Assembly: GCA_002280485.1 (NCBI GenBank)
Contig: NCED01000039.1
Span: 1 to 24,638, forward strand
Reading direction: 5' to 3'
DNA from: Caulobacterales bacterium 32-69-10
Lineage (GTDB): Bacteria; Pseudomonadota; Alphaproteobacteria; Caulobacterales; Caulobacteraceae
Length of the DNA stretch: 24,638 nucleotides
The translations under genes were made by a program, and so were the position numbers. This document shows positions 6,690 through 14,179 of this stretch, piece after piece; positions within the stretch are counted from its first letter, which is position 1; the number at the start of each line of letters is the position of its first letter. A model generated the notes under the pieces. The model did not search any database. It was not told the DNA's origin and saw only the letters and a list, made by a program, of their open reading frames with translations.

Positions 6690-7648
6690 GCGGATGATGC
6701 GTATTGGCTTCGGCCGCCACGGGCAAGGCGTAGGGCGAATCCGCCGGCAAGGGCGCGGCGTGCTTGGGCGTCGGCGGCGCGGGCAGGGCAGGCTCGGCCG
6801 GGCCGCGCAGATGGGCCATGTCGGCCTCAGCCACATGAGCTTCGCCGTGCTCGTCCGCCTTGCCGTGGTCGTCGCCGCCTTTGCCGTGGTCTTTCGCGCC
6901 CTTGCCGTGAGGGTCGGCGCGGTGCGCCGGCGGGGGCGCTCCGAGGACGAACTCGACCTGCACATTGGCCGCGGCCGACGGGGGGTCGAGGAAGGCGGTG
7001 GAAAAGGGACGGGTCTGACCCGGCTGCAGCCGGCCCGGCGGCAGGTTCACCACCTGGGTGACCAGGGTCTTGCCGCCCTTGTCGAGCAGGGCGACCCGGA
7101 TGGGGGCTGGGTCGTTGCTGCGGGTCTCGACATTGCGGACCATGCCGGTGACGACAACGGCGGCGTGGCCGTTCTTCAGGCCGGGCCCGGCCAGGACGTT
7201 CTCCGGCGCAAGGCCGGTGGGGTTCACCGGCATGCCGACCTTGGCGTAGGCGCCGGCGGTGCGCGGCCACAGCCGCACGACATCCACGCGGAACAGGGCC
7301 GCGCCGGCCATCAAGGCGATCACCGCCACGCCCATCACGCCCCACACGGCGCCGGCCACGGCGGCGTGGCGGGTGCGGCGCACGGCCTCGGTCTTGGCGC
7401 GGAAGGTCTTGGGCAGTTCGGATCCGGCGGGCTTGCTCACCTCAGGCGGGGGCGCAGGCGCCGGTTCGGGTATCAGTTCGAGCGGCGGCGGTTCGGCCCG
7501 GACCGCCTCGGCCCGCCACGAGGCGCCGCAGCCGGCGCAACGCACGGTGCGGCCCTGGGGCGGAACGCTATCGTCCGCGACCTGATATCGGCTGGCGCAC
7601 TCGGGACAGGTCCGCGGGCGATCCGCCCCCTGCGATCCAGGCGAGCAT
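6679..7648 (-). CDS. MJ0042 zinc-ribbon / DUF3426 membrane protein, start unclear
   Basis: The readable frame shows an N-terminal zinc ribbon, CPECASRYQV followed by RTVRCAGCGASW (two CxxC knuckles; first Cys codon at 7608-7606), then a Pro/Glu-rich linker. One membrane helix (AAVAGAVWGVMGVAVIALMA) and a DUF3426-like extracytoplasmic domain (about NPTGLAPENV to NVQVEF) follow, and then an unusual His-rich tail. No ATG, GTG or TTG lies in frame upstream of the first CxxC; the first in-frame start (GTG 7545) would cut off half the zinc ribbon. The ATG at 7648 is one base out of frame, and removing one base from the C5 run at 7626-7630 would join it, giving MLAWIAGADRPRTCPEC. I therefore mark 7648 as the likely true 5' end. 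Function is unknown; it is divergent from ftsE and coupled to the PRTase gene. Confidence 0.75.
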
Positions 7649-8369
7649 GTCCAGGCAAGGCGTAGGTGCAGCGGAGCGAACTGAGGCTCCCGCGAACGCT
7701 CCTGTCGTACATTTTCAAGCCGTCGGCATGCGTTATGGCCGCGCCCCGGAAGTGTTGCGCGACATCGACCTCAGTTTGGCGCCCGGCTCCTTCCATTTCC
7801 TTACCGGCGCGTCCGGAGCCGGAAAGAGTTCGCTGCTCAAGCTGATCTACCTCGCCCAGCAGCCTTCGCGCGGCCTGATCCGCCTGTTCGGGCACGAGGT
7901 GGCGACCACCCCGCGCAAGGACCTGCCCTTCCTGCGCCGGCGAATCGGGGTGGTGTTCCAGGAGTTTCGCCTGCTCGACCACATGTCGGCCTTCGACAAT
8001 GTCGCCCTGCCCCTGCGCATCGCCGGCGCCAAGCCTGAGGACTACCGCGCCGACGTGGCGGAGTTGCTCGGCTGGGTCGGCCTGGGGGAGCGGATGCACG
8101 CCATGCCGCCGACCCTCTCCGGCGGCGAGAAGCAGCGCCTGGCCATCGCCCGCGCCGTGGTGGCCCGCCCGGAGATCCTGCTGGCCGACGAGCCCACCGG
8201 CAACGTCGACCCGGAGATGGCCGGGCGTATCCTGCGCCTGTTCATCGAGTTGAACCGGCTCGGAACCACCATCCTCATCGCCAGCCACGACGAGGGCCTG
8301 ATCGCCCGCGCCGGCCAGCCGGTGCTGCATCTGAAGGACGGCTATCTGCTGGACGGAGTTCCGGCATGA
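7647..8369 (+). CDS. ftsE: Cell division ATP-binding protein FtsE
   Basis: The product is 240 residues, slightly longer than usual because of about 18 extra N-terminal residues. ABC ATPase motifs are complete: Walker A GASGAGKS at 54-61, Q-loop Q105 in VVFQEFRLLD, signature LSGGE at 157-161, Walker B ILLADE at 177-182 and switch His 214 in ASHDE. FtsE with FtsX forms the division-site complex that controls peptidoglycan hydrolases. The stop overlaps the ftsX start (ATGA at 8366-8369). The ATG shares a CATG palindrome with the divergent gene's apparent ATG. A later in-frame Met 28 is a possible alternative start but lies inside the first strand of the domain. Confidence 0.95.
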   Translation: MSRQGVGAAERTEAPANAPVVHFQAVGMRYGRAPEVLRDIDLSLAPGSFHFLTGASGAGKSSLLKLIYLAQQPSRGLIRLFGHEVATTPRKDLPFLRRRIGVVFQEFRLLDHMSAFDNVALPLRIAGAKPEDYRADVAELLGWVGLGERMHAMPPTLSGGEKQRLAIARAVVARPEILLADEPTGNVDPEMAGRILRLFIELNRLGTTILIASHDEGLIARAGQPVLHLKDGYLLDGVPA

Positions 8370-9268
8370 CCGAGATCCCCCTGCCTCAGGAATGGGCGCG
8401 CTGGCGGCCCGCGCCTCTGCTGCCGATCGGCGACGGCCGCGACAGGGCGCTCGTGTTCGTGGTGGCGACCCTGTGCTTCCTCGCCTGCCTCACCGTCTTC
8501 GCGGCCCTCGCCGGCGACCGGGCGGCCCAGGGCTGGCGCGCCGACCTCGCCGCCTCCGCCACCGTCCAGGTGCGGCCGACCGGCGGCCAGAGCCCGCCCG
8601 AAGCCTCGGCCCGCGCCGCCGAGGCCCTGGCCGGGGTCGCCGGCGTGGTCGAGGCCCGGGTGCTCGACCGGGCCGAGTCTCAGCGCCTGCTGGAGCCCTG
8701 GCTCGGCAAGGGGAACATCCCGGACGACCTGCCCATCCCCCGCCTCGTCGCCATCGACCTCGATCCGGCCGCCCCGGCGACGCCCGAGGCCCTGCGCTTC
8801 GCCCTCTCCCAGGCCGGGGTGGACGCCGAACTCGACGACCACAGCCGCTGGATGAAGGAGGTGGAGCGCGCCGGAGCCGCCGTCCGCGCCGCCGCCCTGG
8901 CCGCCGGCCTGCTGACCGCCGCGGCGGCCGGCGCGGTCATCGCCTTCGCCACCCGGGCCGGCCTCGCCGCCCGCCGCGACGTGGTCGAGGTGCTGCACCT
9001 GACCGGCGCCCACGACCGCTTCGTCGCCGGCCTGTTCCAGCGCCGCTTCGCGGGCCTCGCCGCCCGGGCGGGAACCTACGGCGCCATCGCCGCGGCCGCC
9101 CTGGCCGCCCTCGCCCGGTTCTTCGGCGGCGCCGAGGGCTTCACCCCTGCCCTGCCCCTGAATTGGCTCGACCTCGCCGCCGTCCTGCCGTGCCCGCTGC
9201 TGGCCGCGGCTGTGGCCGCGATCTCGGCGCGGCGCACCGCCCTTTCGATCCTGCGCGCCGAGCCCTAA
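8366..9268 (+). CDS. ftsX: Cell division protein FtsX
   Basis: The product is 300 residues with the FtsX layout. A cytoplasmic N-terminus (with PLPQEWARWRPAPLLP) is followed by membrane helix 1 at about 28-50 and a periplasmic domain of about 120 residues. Three further helices follow (about 170-195, 225-250 and 265-290). FtsX is the membrane partner of FtsE and relays ATPase state to periplasmic wall hydrolase activators. It starts by four-base overlap with ftsE. The identity is given chiefly by position after ftsE and by topology, as FtsX sequences diverge strongly. Confidence 0.92.
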   Translation: MTEIPLPQEWARWRPAPLLPIGDGRDRALVFVVATLCFLACLTVFAALAGDRAAQGWRADLAASATVQVRPTGGQSPPEASARAAEALAGVAGVVEARVLDRAESQRLLEPWLGKGNIPDDLPIPRLVAIDLDPAAPATPEALRFALSQAGVDAELDDHSRWMKEVERAGAAVRAAALAAGLLTAAAAGAVIAFATRAGLAARRDVVEVLHLTGAHDRFVAGLFQRRFAGLAARAGTYGAIAAAALAALARFFGGAEGFTPALPLNWLDLAAVLPCPLLAAAVAAISARRTALSILRAEP

Positions 9269-9279
9269 ACAGGGGCACG

Positions 9280-9921
9280 ATGAAAAGCCTGGCCATCCTT
9301 CTCTTGGTGCTCCTGCTGTGGAGCGTGGGCCTGTTCGCCTTCGGCGATCGGGTGTCCCGCTCCACCCCAGCGCAGGACCCGCCCCAGGCCGACGGGGTCG
9401 TGGCCCTGACCGGCGCCTCGTCCATGCGCATCGACGCCGCCGTCCGGCTGCTGGAGCTGGGCAAGGCCAAGCGGCTGCTGATTTCGGGGGTCAACCGCGA
9501 GGTGCGCCCCGCCGAGTTGCGTGACGTCTCGCGGGGCGCCGGCCGCGCCTATGACTGCTGCGTCGACCTGGGCTTCGCCGCCCGCGACACCCTGGGCAAT
9601 GCGCGGGAGACCGCCGCCTGGGCGCGCGACCACGGGTTCAAGTCGCTGATCGTGGTCACCTCCGACTACCATATTCCCCGCAGCATGCTGGAGCTGGGCG
9701 CGTCCATGCCGGGTGTGACCCTGCATCCCTACCCGGTCGCCACCAACACCCTGAACGCCCGCGGCTGGTGGCGGCGGGGCGGCGACGCCAAGCGACTGGT
9801 CTACGAATATTCCAAGTACCTGGTGATCCTGATGCGCGAGGCGGTGCGCGGGCTGGGAGGGCAGGACGCCGCCGACAATCTCCAGGCCCCGGCCGACGCG
9901 CCGGGCGGGGCGCCGGCGTGA
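9280..9921 (+). CDS. YdcF-like protein (DUF218 family), membrane-anchored
   Basis: The product is 213 residues. An N-terminal hydrophobic segment (SLAILLLVLLLWSVGLFAFG) anchors or exports it. The DUF218 core follows with its usual signatures: ADGVVALTGASSMRIDAAVR, GKAKRLLISGVN, DTLGNARETAAWARDHG and VVTSDYHIPRSMLEL. Family members are linked to envelope metabolism (SanA, ElyC and YdcF), with no agreed reaction. It begins 11 bases after ftsX and ends by one-base overlap (TGATG) with the acyltransferase gene, so ftsE-ftsX-ydcF-plsC is likely one operon devoted to the envelope. ATG 9280 is preferred as it starts right before the anchor, with AGGGG upstream. Confidence 0.9.
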   Translation: MKSLAILLLVLLLWSVGLFAFGDRVSRSTPAQDPPQADGVVALTGASSMRIDAAVRLLELGKAKRLLISGVNREVRPAELRDVSRGAGRAYDCCVDLGFAARDTLGNARETAAWARDHGFKSLIVVTSDYHIPRSMLELGASMPGVTLHPYPVATNTLNARGWWRRGGDAKRLVYEYSKYLVILMREAVRGLGGQDAADNLQAPADAPGGAPA

Positions 9922-10586
9922 TGGTCGTGCTGCGCTCGGCCCTGTTCGCCGTCTGCGTCGCCCGGCGCGGCGCCCTGTGGGCCATCGCGACCTGGTCCCG
10001 CGGCATCGTCTGGGGCCTGCGCGTCATCGTCGGCCTGAGGGTCGAGATGCGCGGCCGGCAGCATCGCCCCAGCGGGCCGGCCCTGGTCGCCTCCAAGCAC
10101 CAGGGCGAGCTCGACGGCATTGCTCCCTTCGTCTTGCTCGACGACCCCTGTTTCGTGCTCAAGCGGGAGTTGATGCGCCTGCCGATCCTCGGCTGGTACG
10201 CCGCGCGCAGCCGCATGATTCCCGTCAACCGGGAGGGCGGCTCCAAGGCGGTGAAGGCCCTCAGCGCCGCCGCCCGCGACCGGCTGACCGAAGCTCGCCA
10301 GATCGTCATCTTCCCCGAAGGCACTCGCCAGCTCCCGGGGGCGGCGCCGGACTACAAGAGCGGCGTCTCGGCCCTCTATCGCGACATGGACGCCCCTTGC
10401 GTGCCCTTGGCGACGAACTCGGGCCTGTTCTGGCCGCCCAGGGGGTTGCTCCGTTACCCAGGCGTCTGCGTCTACGAGTTCCTGGAGCCGATCCCGCCCG
10501 GGCTGAAGCGCGCCGACTTCATGCGCCAGCTGGAGGAGCGGATAGAGACCGCCTCTACCGCTCTGGCGGCCGAGGGGCGCCGCTAG
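9921..10586 (+). CDS. plsC: 1-acyl-glycerol-3-phosphate acyltransferase (PlsC family)
   Basis: The product is 221 residues. The acyltransferase box is H60-QGEL-D65 in KHQGELDG (HX4D), and the substrate-binding FPEGTR sits at 131-136. A hydrophobic N-terminal segment places it at the inner membrane. The family adds the second acyl chain to lysophosphatidic acid in phospholipid synthesis; a paralogue acting on other lipids is possible. The start ATG overlaps the previous stop by one base. The 3' end overlaps the convergent chaC gene by 32 bases. Confidence 0.9.
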   Translation: MVVLRSALFAVCVARRGALWAIATWSRGIVWGLRVIVGLRVEMRGRQHRPSGPALVASKHQGELDGIAPFVLLDDPCFVLKRELMRLPILGWYAARSRMIPVNREGGSKAVKALSAAARDRLTEARQIVIFPEGTRQLPGAAPDYKSGVSALYRDMDAPCVPLATNSGLFWPPRGLLRYPGVCVYEFLEPIPPGLKRADFMRQLEERIETASTALAAEGRR

Positions 10587-11130
10587 TTTCAATCGCCTCG
10601 ACCTCGGCGAGCAGCCGCTCCATCCCCTGGTCGCGGCAGCCCTCCTCGCGCAGGTGCGAGACCAGGTCGCGCAGATAGTCGACGTTGGGCCCGGACAGGC
10701 CGCGCGCCCCGGCGATCAACCGGGCCTGGGCGGCGATGTCGAGCATCCCGGCCCATTGCGGATGGCCGGTGTCGGACAGGAAGACCAGCGACCGGACCCG
10801 CCGCCCGTCGGCCAGGCGCACATGGGCCTGGGATTCCACATAGGTCTCGGTCGGCTGCTCCCGCTCGCGCAGATAGGCGTAGACCGCCTCCCAGTCGGCG
10901 TCGGCGACCCGATAGGCCGCGCCCCTCACCGCGCCGCCGGGGGCGAGGCCGAGCACCAGCCCCTTGCGCTCCGGCGTGCCGCGGTGGTGGACCGAATAGA
11001 TGCAGAAGCAGCGCCGGCGCCCGTGGAGCGTGGCGGGCTGACGGTCTACATAGGCGAACTCGGGCCGCCACATCAGCGAGCCGTAGCCGAACACCCAGCG
11101 GACGGGTTCCGCGTCATCCGTCACAGTCAT
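10555..11130 (-). CDS. chaC: Gamma-glutamylcyclotransferase, ChaC family
   Basis: The product is 191 residues. The substrate-binding YGSLMW motif is at 16-21 (WVFGYGSLMWRP), and LREREQPTETY (about 87-97) holds the family's catalytic glutamate. ChaC enzymes split glutathione to 5-oxoproline and Cys-Gly. ATG 11130 is chosen over a longer frame to 11184 because a perfect GGAGGT lies ten bases upstream (11146-11141). The 3' end overlaps plsC, and the start overlaps the divergent DUF2125 gene in a shared CATG. Confidence 0.92.
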   Translation of the reverse strand: MTVTDDAEPVRWVFGYGSLMWRPEFAYVDRQPATLHGRRRCFCIYSVHHRGTPERKGLVLGLAPGGAVRGAAYRVADADWEAVYAYLREREQPTETYVESQAHVRLADGRRVRSLVFLSDTGHPQWAGMLDIAAQARLIAGARGLSGPNVDYLRDLVSHLREEGCRDQGMERLLAEVEAIETSGAPRPPER

Positions 11131-12190
11131 GCCACGCAAAACCTCCGCACCCGCCCCTATCTCCGAGCCGGACGCTCCGCGCAAGCCGCCGCGGCGCTGG
11201 ATGCTGTACGCGCCCTTCGTCGTCCTGGTCGTCGCCCTCGTCGCCTATGGCGGCTTCTGGTTCGTGGCCAAGTCGCGGCTGGAAGGCGCGATCGACGCCC
11301 GGGCCGAGGCGATGCGCGCCGCCGGCTACACCGTGACCATGGACGGGCGTCGCGTCGACGGCCTGCCGTTCCGCATGCGCGTCGCCTTCGACGAGGCGCG
11401 GATCATCACGCCTACCGGATGGTCCATCGCCGTCCCGGGCCTTAAGGGCGAGGCCTATCTGCACGCCCTCGGCCACTGGGTCTTCGTCGCCCCTCAGGGC
11501 CTGACCGTGGTCCGGCCTCAGGGCGGCGGCCTCGCGGTCAAGGGCCAGGCGCTCCGCGCCTCGATCAACGGGACAGCGACGGTCCCGTGGCGGATCGTGC
11601 TGGAGGGGACCAAGCTCGCCTTCACCCCTGCCGCCGGGGCGCGGCCGTTCTCCCTGGCCAGTGCGGAGCGGCTGGAATGGTACCTGCGCCCCGCCCCCAA
11701 CTCGGCCGACGGCATGAGCCTGATCCGCCTCGAGGGCGGCAAGGCCGCGCCCCAAACCCTGCTGCACCGCATCGTCTCCGACGCCGCCGTCACCGCCAAC
11801 CTGCAGGGTCGGCTGACCAACCCTGGGGCTTTTCAGGGCGCGGACTGGGCCGAGGCGGTGCGCGCCTGGTCCCGCGCCGGGGGGACGATCCAGGGCGTCG
11901 AGGGCTCGGCGGCCGGCGGCGCCGTCTCGCTGAAGACCAAGGGCGGCGCCCTGTCCGTCGGCTCGGACGGCCGCCTCGCCGGCGCCATCCCGCTCGAGAT
12001 GAAACAGGCCGGGGCCGCGATCACGGCGCTGGGGGAAGGCGAGGCGCTCGATCCCGGGGCGGCGTCATCCGCCGCCGCCGTGGCCGCCGCCCGCGCCCAG
12101 GGCGAGGCCGCCAACCTCAACCTGGTGTTCCAGGCCGGCGCCGCCACCCTCGGTCCTGTCCGCATCGGTCCGGCGCCCAAAGTCGGCTAG
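11129..12190 (+). CDS. DUF2125 family protein, membrane-anchored
   Basis: The product is 353 residues. A basic Pro-rich N-terminus is followed by one membrane helix (WMLYAPFVVLVVALVAYGGF, about 24-43), then a large extracytoplasmic domain beginning KSRLEGAIDARAEAMRAAGY. This layout and the DGLPFRMRVAFDEAR segment fit the alphaproteobacterial DUF2125 family, of unknown function and probably exposed to the periplasm. ATG 11129 has no ribosome site directly upstream, as the region is the start of chaC on the other strand. It may be leaderless; Met 25 would delete the positive flank of the helix and is less likely. Confidence 0.85.
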   Translation: MPRKTSAPAPISEPDAPRKPPRRWMLYAPFVVLVVALVAYGGFWFVAKSRLEGAIDARAEAMRAAGYTVTMDGRRVDGLPFRMRVAFDEARIITPTGWSIAVPGLKGEAYLHALGHWVFVAPQGLTVVRPQGGGLAVKGQALRASINGTATVPWRIVLEGTKLAFTPAAGARPFSLASAERLEWYLRPAPNSADGMSLIRLEGGKAAPQTLLHRIVSDAAVTANLQGRLTNPGAFQGADWAEAVRAWSRAGGTIQGVEGSAAGGAVSLKTKGGALSVGSDGRLAGAIPLEMKQAGAAITALGEGEALDPGAASSAAAVAAARAQGEAANLNLVFQAGAATLGPVRIGPAPKVG

Positions 12191-12217
12191 GCCGCGCCGG
12201 TGAATCGGGCCGCGCCC

Positions 12218-12245
12218 TTGCGCTCGCCCGATCCGGCCGTATGGT
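12218..12245 (+). promoter_or_regulatory. Possible promoter for the aromatic amino-acid block
   Basis: TTGCGC (12218-12223), a 16-base spacer and TATGGT (12240-12245) make a weak sigma-70-like promoter 28 bases before the chorismate mutase start. It lies in the 82-base gap after the DUF2125 gene. A GAATC site is at 12202-12206. This is a pattern match only. Confidence 0.28.
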
Positions 12246-12272
12246 CCCGCCACATTTTCCCCGGGGGACCCG

Positions 12273-13070
12273 ATGGACCGCGAGCGCTCCAGGCTCGAAG
12301 AGGTGCGCGCACGGATCGACGCCGTGGACGCCGAGCTGCTGCGCCTGGTCGACGAGCGGGCCGAGCTTGGCCGCGAGGTCGGCGAGATCAAGCGAGGCGA
12401 GGGCGCGACCAACACCCACGGCCTGAACATCCGTCCCGACCGCGAGGCCCTGCTGCTGCGCCGCCTGCTCGCCGCCCCCCGCAAGGCGGCCAGCGCCGAG
12501 GTGGTGGTGCGCATCTGGCGCGAGCTGATCGCGGAGTCGCTGCGTATCCAACAGCCGTACCAGCTGGCCGTCTGGGGCGGCCGCAACCCGACACGGATCG
12601 TGGAAATGGCCCGCCAGCGCTTCGGCGTCGCCCCGGGCCTGACCCTCGAGGCCGAGCCCGAGGCCGCCCTCGCCGCGGCCAAGCGCCCTGGGAACATCGC
12701 CGTCCTGGCGCTGGAGCCGGGCTCGCGATGGTGGGGCCGCCTCCTGGCCGAACCCAACCTTCGTGTCTTCGCCACCCTGCCCTGCCTGAACAGCTGGGGC
12801 CCGCAAGGCGCCCTCGCCGTCGGCGCCGTCGCCTCCGAACCCTCCGGCCTCGACGAGACCTACTGGGTCACCGACGCCCCCGACCCCGCCGCCGCCGTCG
12901 AAGCCGCCCTTGAGCGCGAAGGCGTCGCCGCCCGGCTGATCCAGGAGACGGGCGGCTTGAAGCTGTTCGGCCTGCCGGGCTACTTCCAGCCCGACGATCA
13001 GCGGCTGGCCCGCGCCCCGGGCCGCCTGTCGGGCGTCATCGGCGCCGCCTCCGCCCCCTTCGACCTATAG
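12273..13070 (+). CDS. Chorismate mutase (AroQ) with an extra C-terminal domain
   Basis: The product is 265 residues. Residues 1-95 are an AroQ chorismate mutase: LEEVRARIDAVDAELLRLVD, RAELGREVGEIK, then RPDREALLLRRL and the closing WRELIAESLRIQ. This converts chorismate to prephenate. Residues about 97-265 form a second domain (AVWGGRNPTRIVEMARQRFG, with LNSWGPQGALAVGA and LIQETGGLKLFGLPGYFQ) that lacks clear prephenate dehydratase motifs such as the TRF triad. So it is not a complete P-protein by eye; this long form is a recurrent alphaproteobacterial arrangement as far as I know. A GGGGGA ribosome site precedes ATG 12273. hisC follows after 8 bases, and hisC overlaps the dehydrogenase. Confidence 0.88.
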   Translation: MDRERSRLEEVRARIDAVDAELLRLVDERAELGREVGEIKRGEGATNTHGLNIRPDREALLLRRLLAAPRKAASAEVVVRIWRELIAESLRIQQPYQLAVWGGRNPTRIVEMARQRFGVAPGLTLEAEPEAALAAAKRPGNIAVLALEPGSRWWGRLLAEPNLRVFATLPCLNSWGPQGALAVGAVASEPSGLDETYWVTDAPDPAAAVEAALEREGVAARLIQETGGLKLFGLPGYFQPDDQRLARAPGRLSGVIGAASAPFDL

Positions 13071-13078
13071 GTCCGCCC

Positions 13079-14179
13079 ATGACGCCGCCCCGGCCCAAAT
13101 CCGGCATCCTCGACATCGCGCCCTACATCGGCGGCAAGTCCAAGGCGGCCGGGTTCGACAACCCGATCAAGCTGTCCTCGAACGAGAACGTGCTGGGCTG
13201 CAGCCCGGAAGCGACCAAGGCCTACCTCGCCGCCGCCGGCAGGCTGCACCTCTATCCTGACGGCAAGGCTACGGTTCTGCGCGACGCCATCGCCCAGCGC
13301 TTCAAGCTGGAGCCGGAAAGCCTGACCTTCGGCTGCGGCTCGGACGAGCTCTTCATGCTGCTGGCCCAGGTCTACCTCGAGCCCGGCGACAACATCGTCC
13401 AGACCGAGTTCGCCTTCCTGAGCTACCGGATCTGCGCTCGGGCCTGCCAGGCCGAGGTGCGCTCGGCGCCGCAACCGGACCTGCGCATCGACGTCGACGA
13501 GATTCTGGCCCTGGTCGACGACCGCACCAAGCTGGTCTTCGTGGCCATCCCGGACAATCCCACCGGGGCGTGGCTGGCCGGCGACGAACTGCGCCGCCTG
13601 CACGCCGAGCTGCCCGAAAACGTCATCCTCGTCCTCGACGCGGCCTATTACGAATACGCCACCGACCCGACCATCGAGGACCCGATCGCCTTTGCGCGCG
13701 GCAAGGCCAACGTCATCGTCACCCGCACCTTCTCCAAGATGCACGGGCTGGCGGGCTTGCGGGTCGGCTGGGGCTATGCCGACCCGGCGATCATCGACGC
13801 CATCGAACGCATCCGCCTTCCCTTCAACGTCTCCATCCCCGCCCAGGAGGCGGCGGTCGCCGCCCTGGCCGACGAGGATTTCGTCGCCCGCTCCCTGGCG
13901 CTCGTGGAACAGTGGCGGCCGTGGATGAACCAGCAGATCGGCGGCCTGGGGCTGGAGGTCTATCCGACCCAGACCAACTTCGTCCTGGTCCGCTGCCCGC
14001 CGATAGAGGGCCGAACCGCGCGCGACGCCGAGGCCTTCCTCGCCGGCCGCGGCATACTGGTGCGCGGCCTCGCCAACTACGCCATGGGGGACTTCCTGCG
14101 CATCACCGTCGGGCTGGAGGACCAGAACCGGGCGCTGGTCGATGGCCTCGCCGCCTTCATGGACAGCCAGCGTGGGTGA
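13079..14179 (+). CDS. hisC: Histidinol-phosphate / aromatic aminotransferase (HisC family)
   Basis: The product is 366 residues, a fold type I PLP aminotransferase. It shows LSSNENVLG (33-40), the IPDNPTGAW motif (N160), D187 in VLDAAYYEY, the Schiff-base Lys K220 in TRTFSKMHGLAGLRVGWG, and a C-terminal Arg in FLRITVGLEDQN that binds the substrate carboxylate. HisC enzymes convert imidazole-acetol phosphate with glutamate to histidinol phosphate. Set between chorismate mutase and prephenate dehydrogenase, and with no other his genes nearby, it may serve as the aromatic aminotransferase of tyrosine/phenylalanine synthesis. That is an inference from context. Confidence 0.92.
   Translation: MTPPRPKSGILDIAPYIGGKSKAAGFDNPIKLSSNENVLGCSPEATKAYLAAAGRLHLYPDGKATVLRDAIAQRFKLEPESLTFGCGSDELFMLLAQVYLEPGDNIVQTEFAFLSYRICARACQAEVRSAPQPDLRIDVDEILALVDDRTKLVFVAIPDNPTGAWLAGDELRRLHAELPENVILVLDAAYYEYATDPTIEDPIAFARGKANVIVTRTFSKMHGLAGLRVGWGYADPAIIDAIERIRLPFNVSIPAQEAAVAALADEDFVARSLALVEQWRPWMNQQIGGLGLEVYPTQTNFVLVRCPPIEGRTARDAEAFLAGRGILVRGLANYAMGDFLRITVGLEDQNRALVDGLAAFMDSQRG

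Noticed and set aside
8392..9921. 509-codon frame covering ftsX in another frame and fused to the YdcF-like protein
   Set aside because: The first 290 or so codons are an Arg/Pro-rich shadow of ftsX; only the part from ATG 9280 has family motifs.
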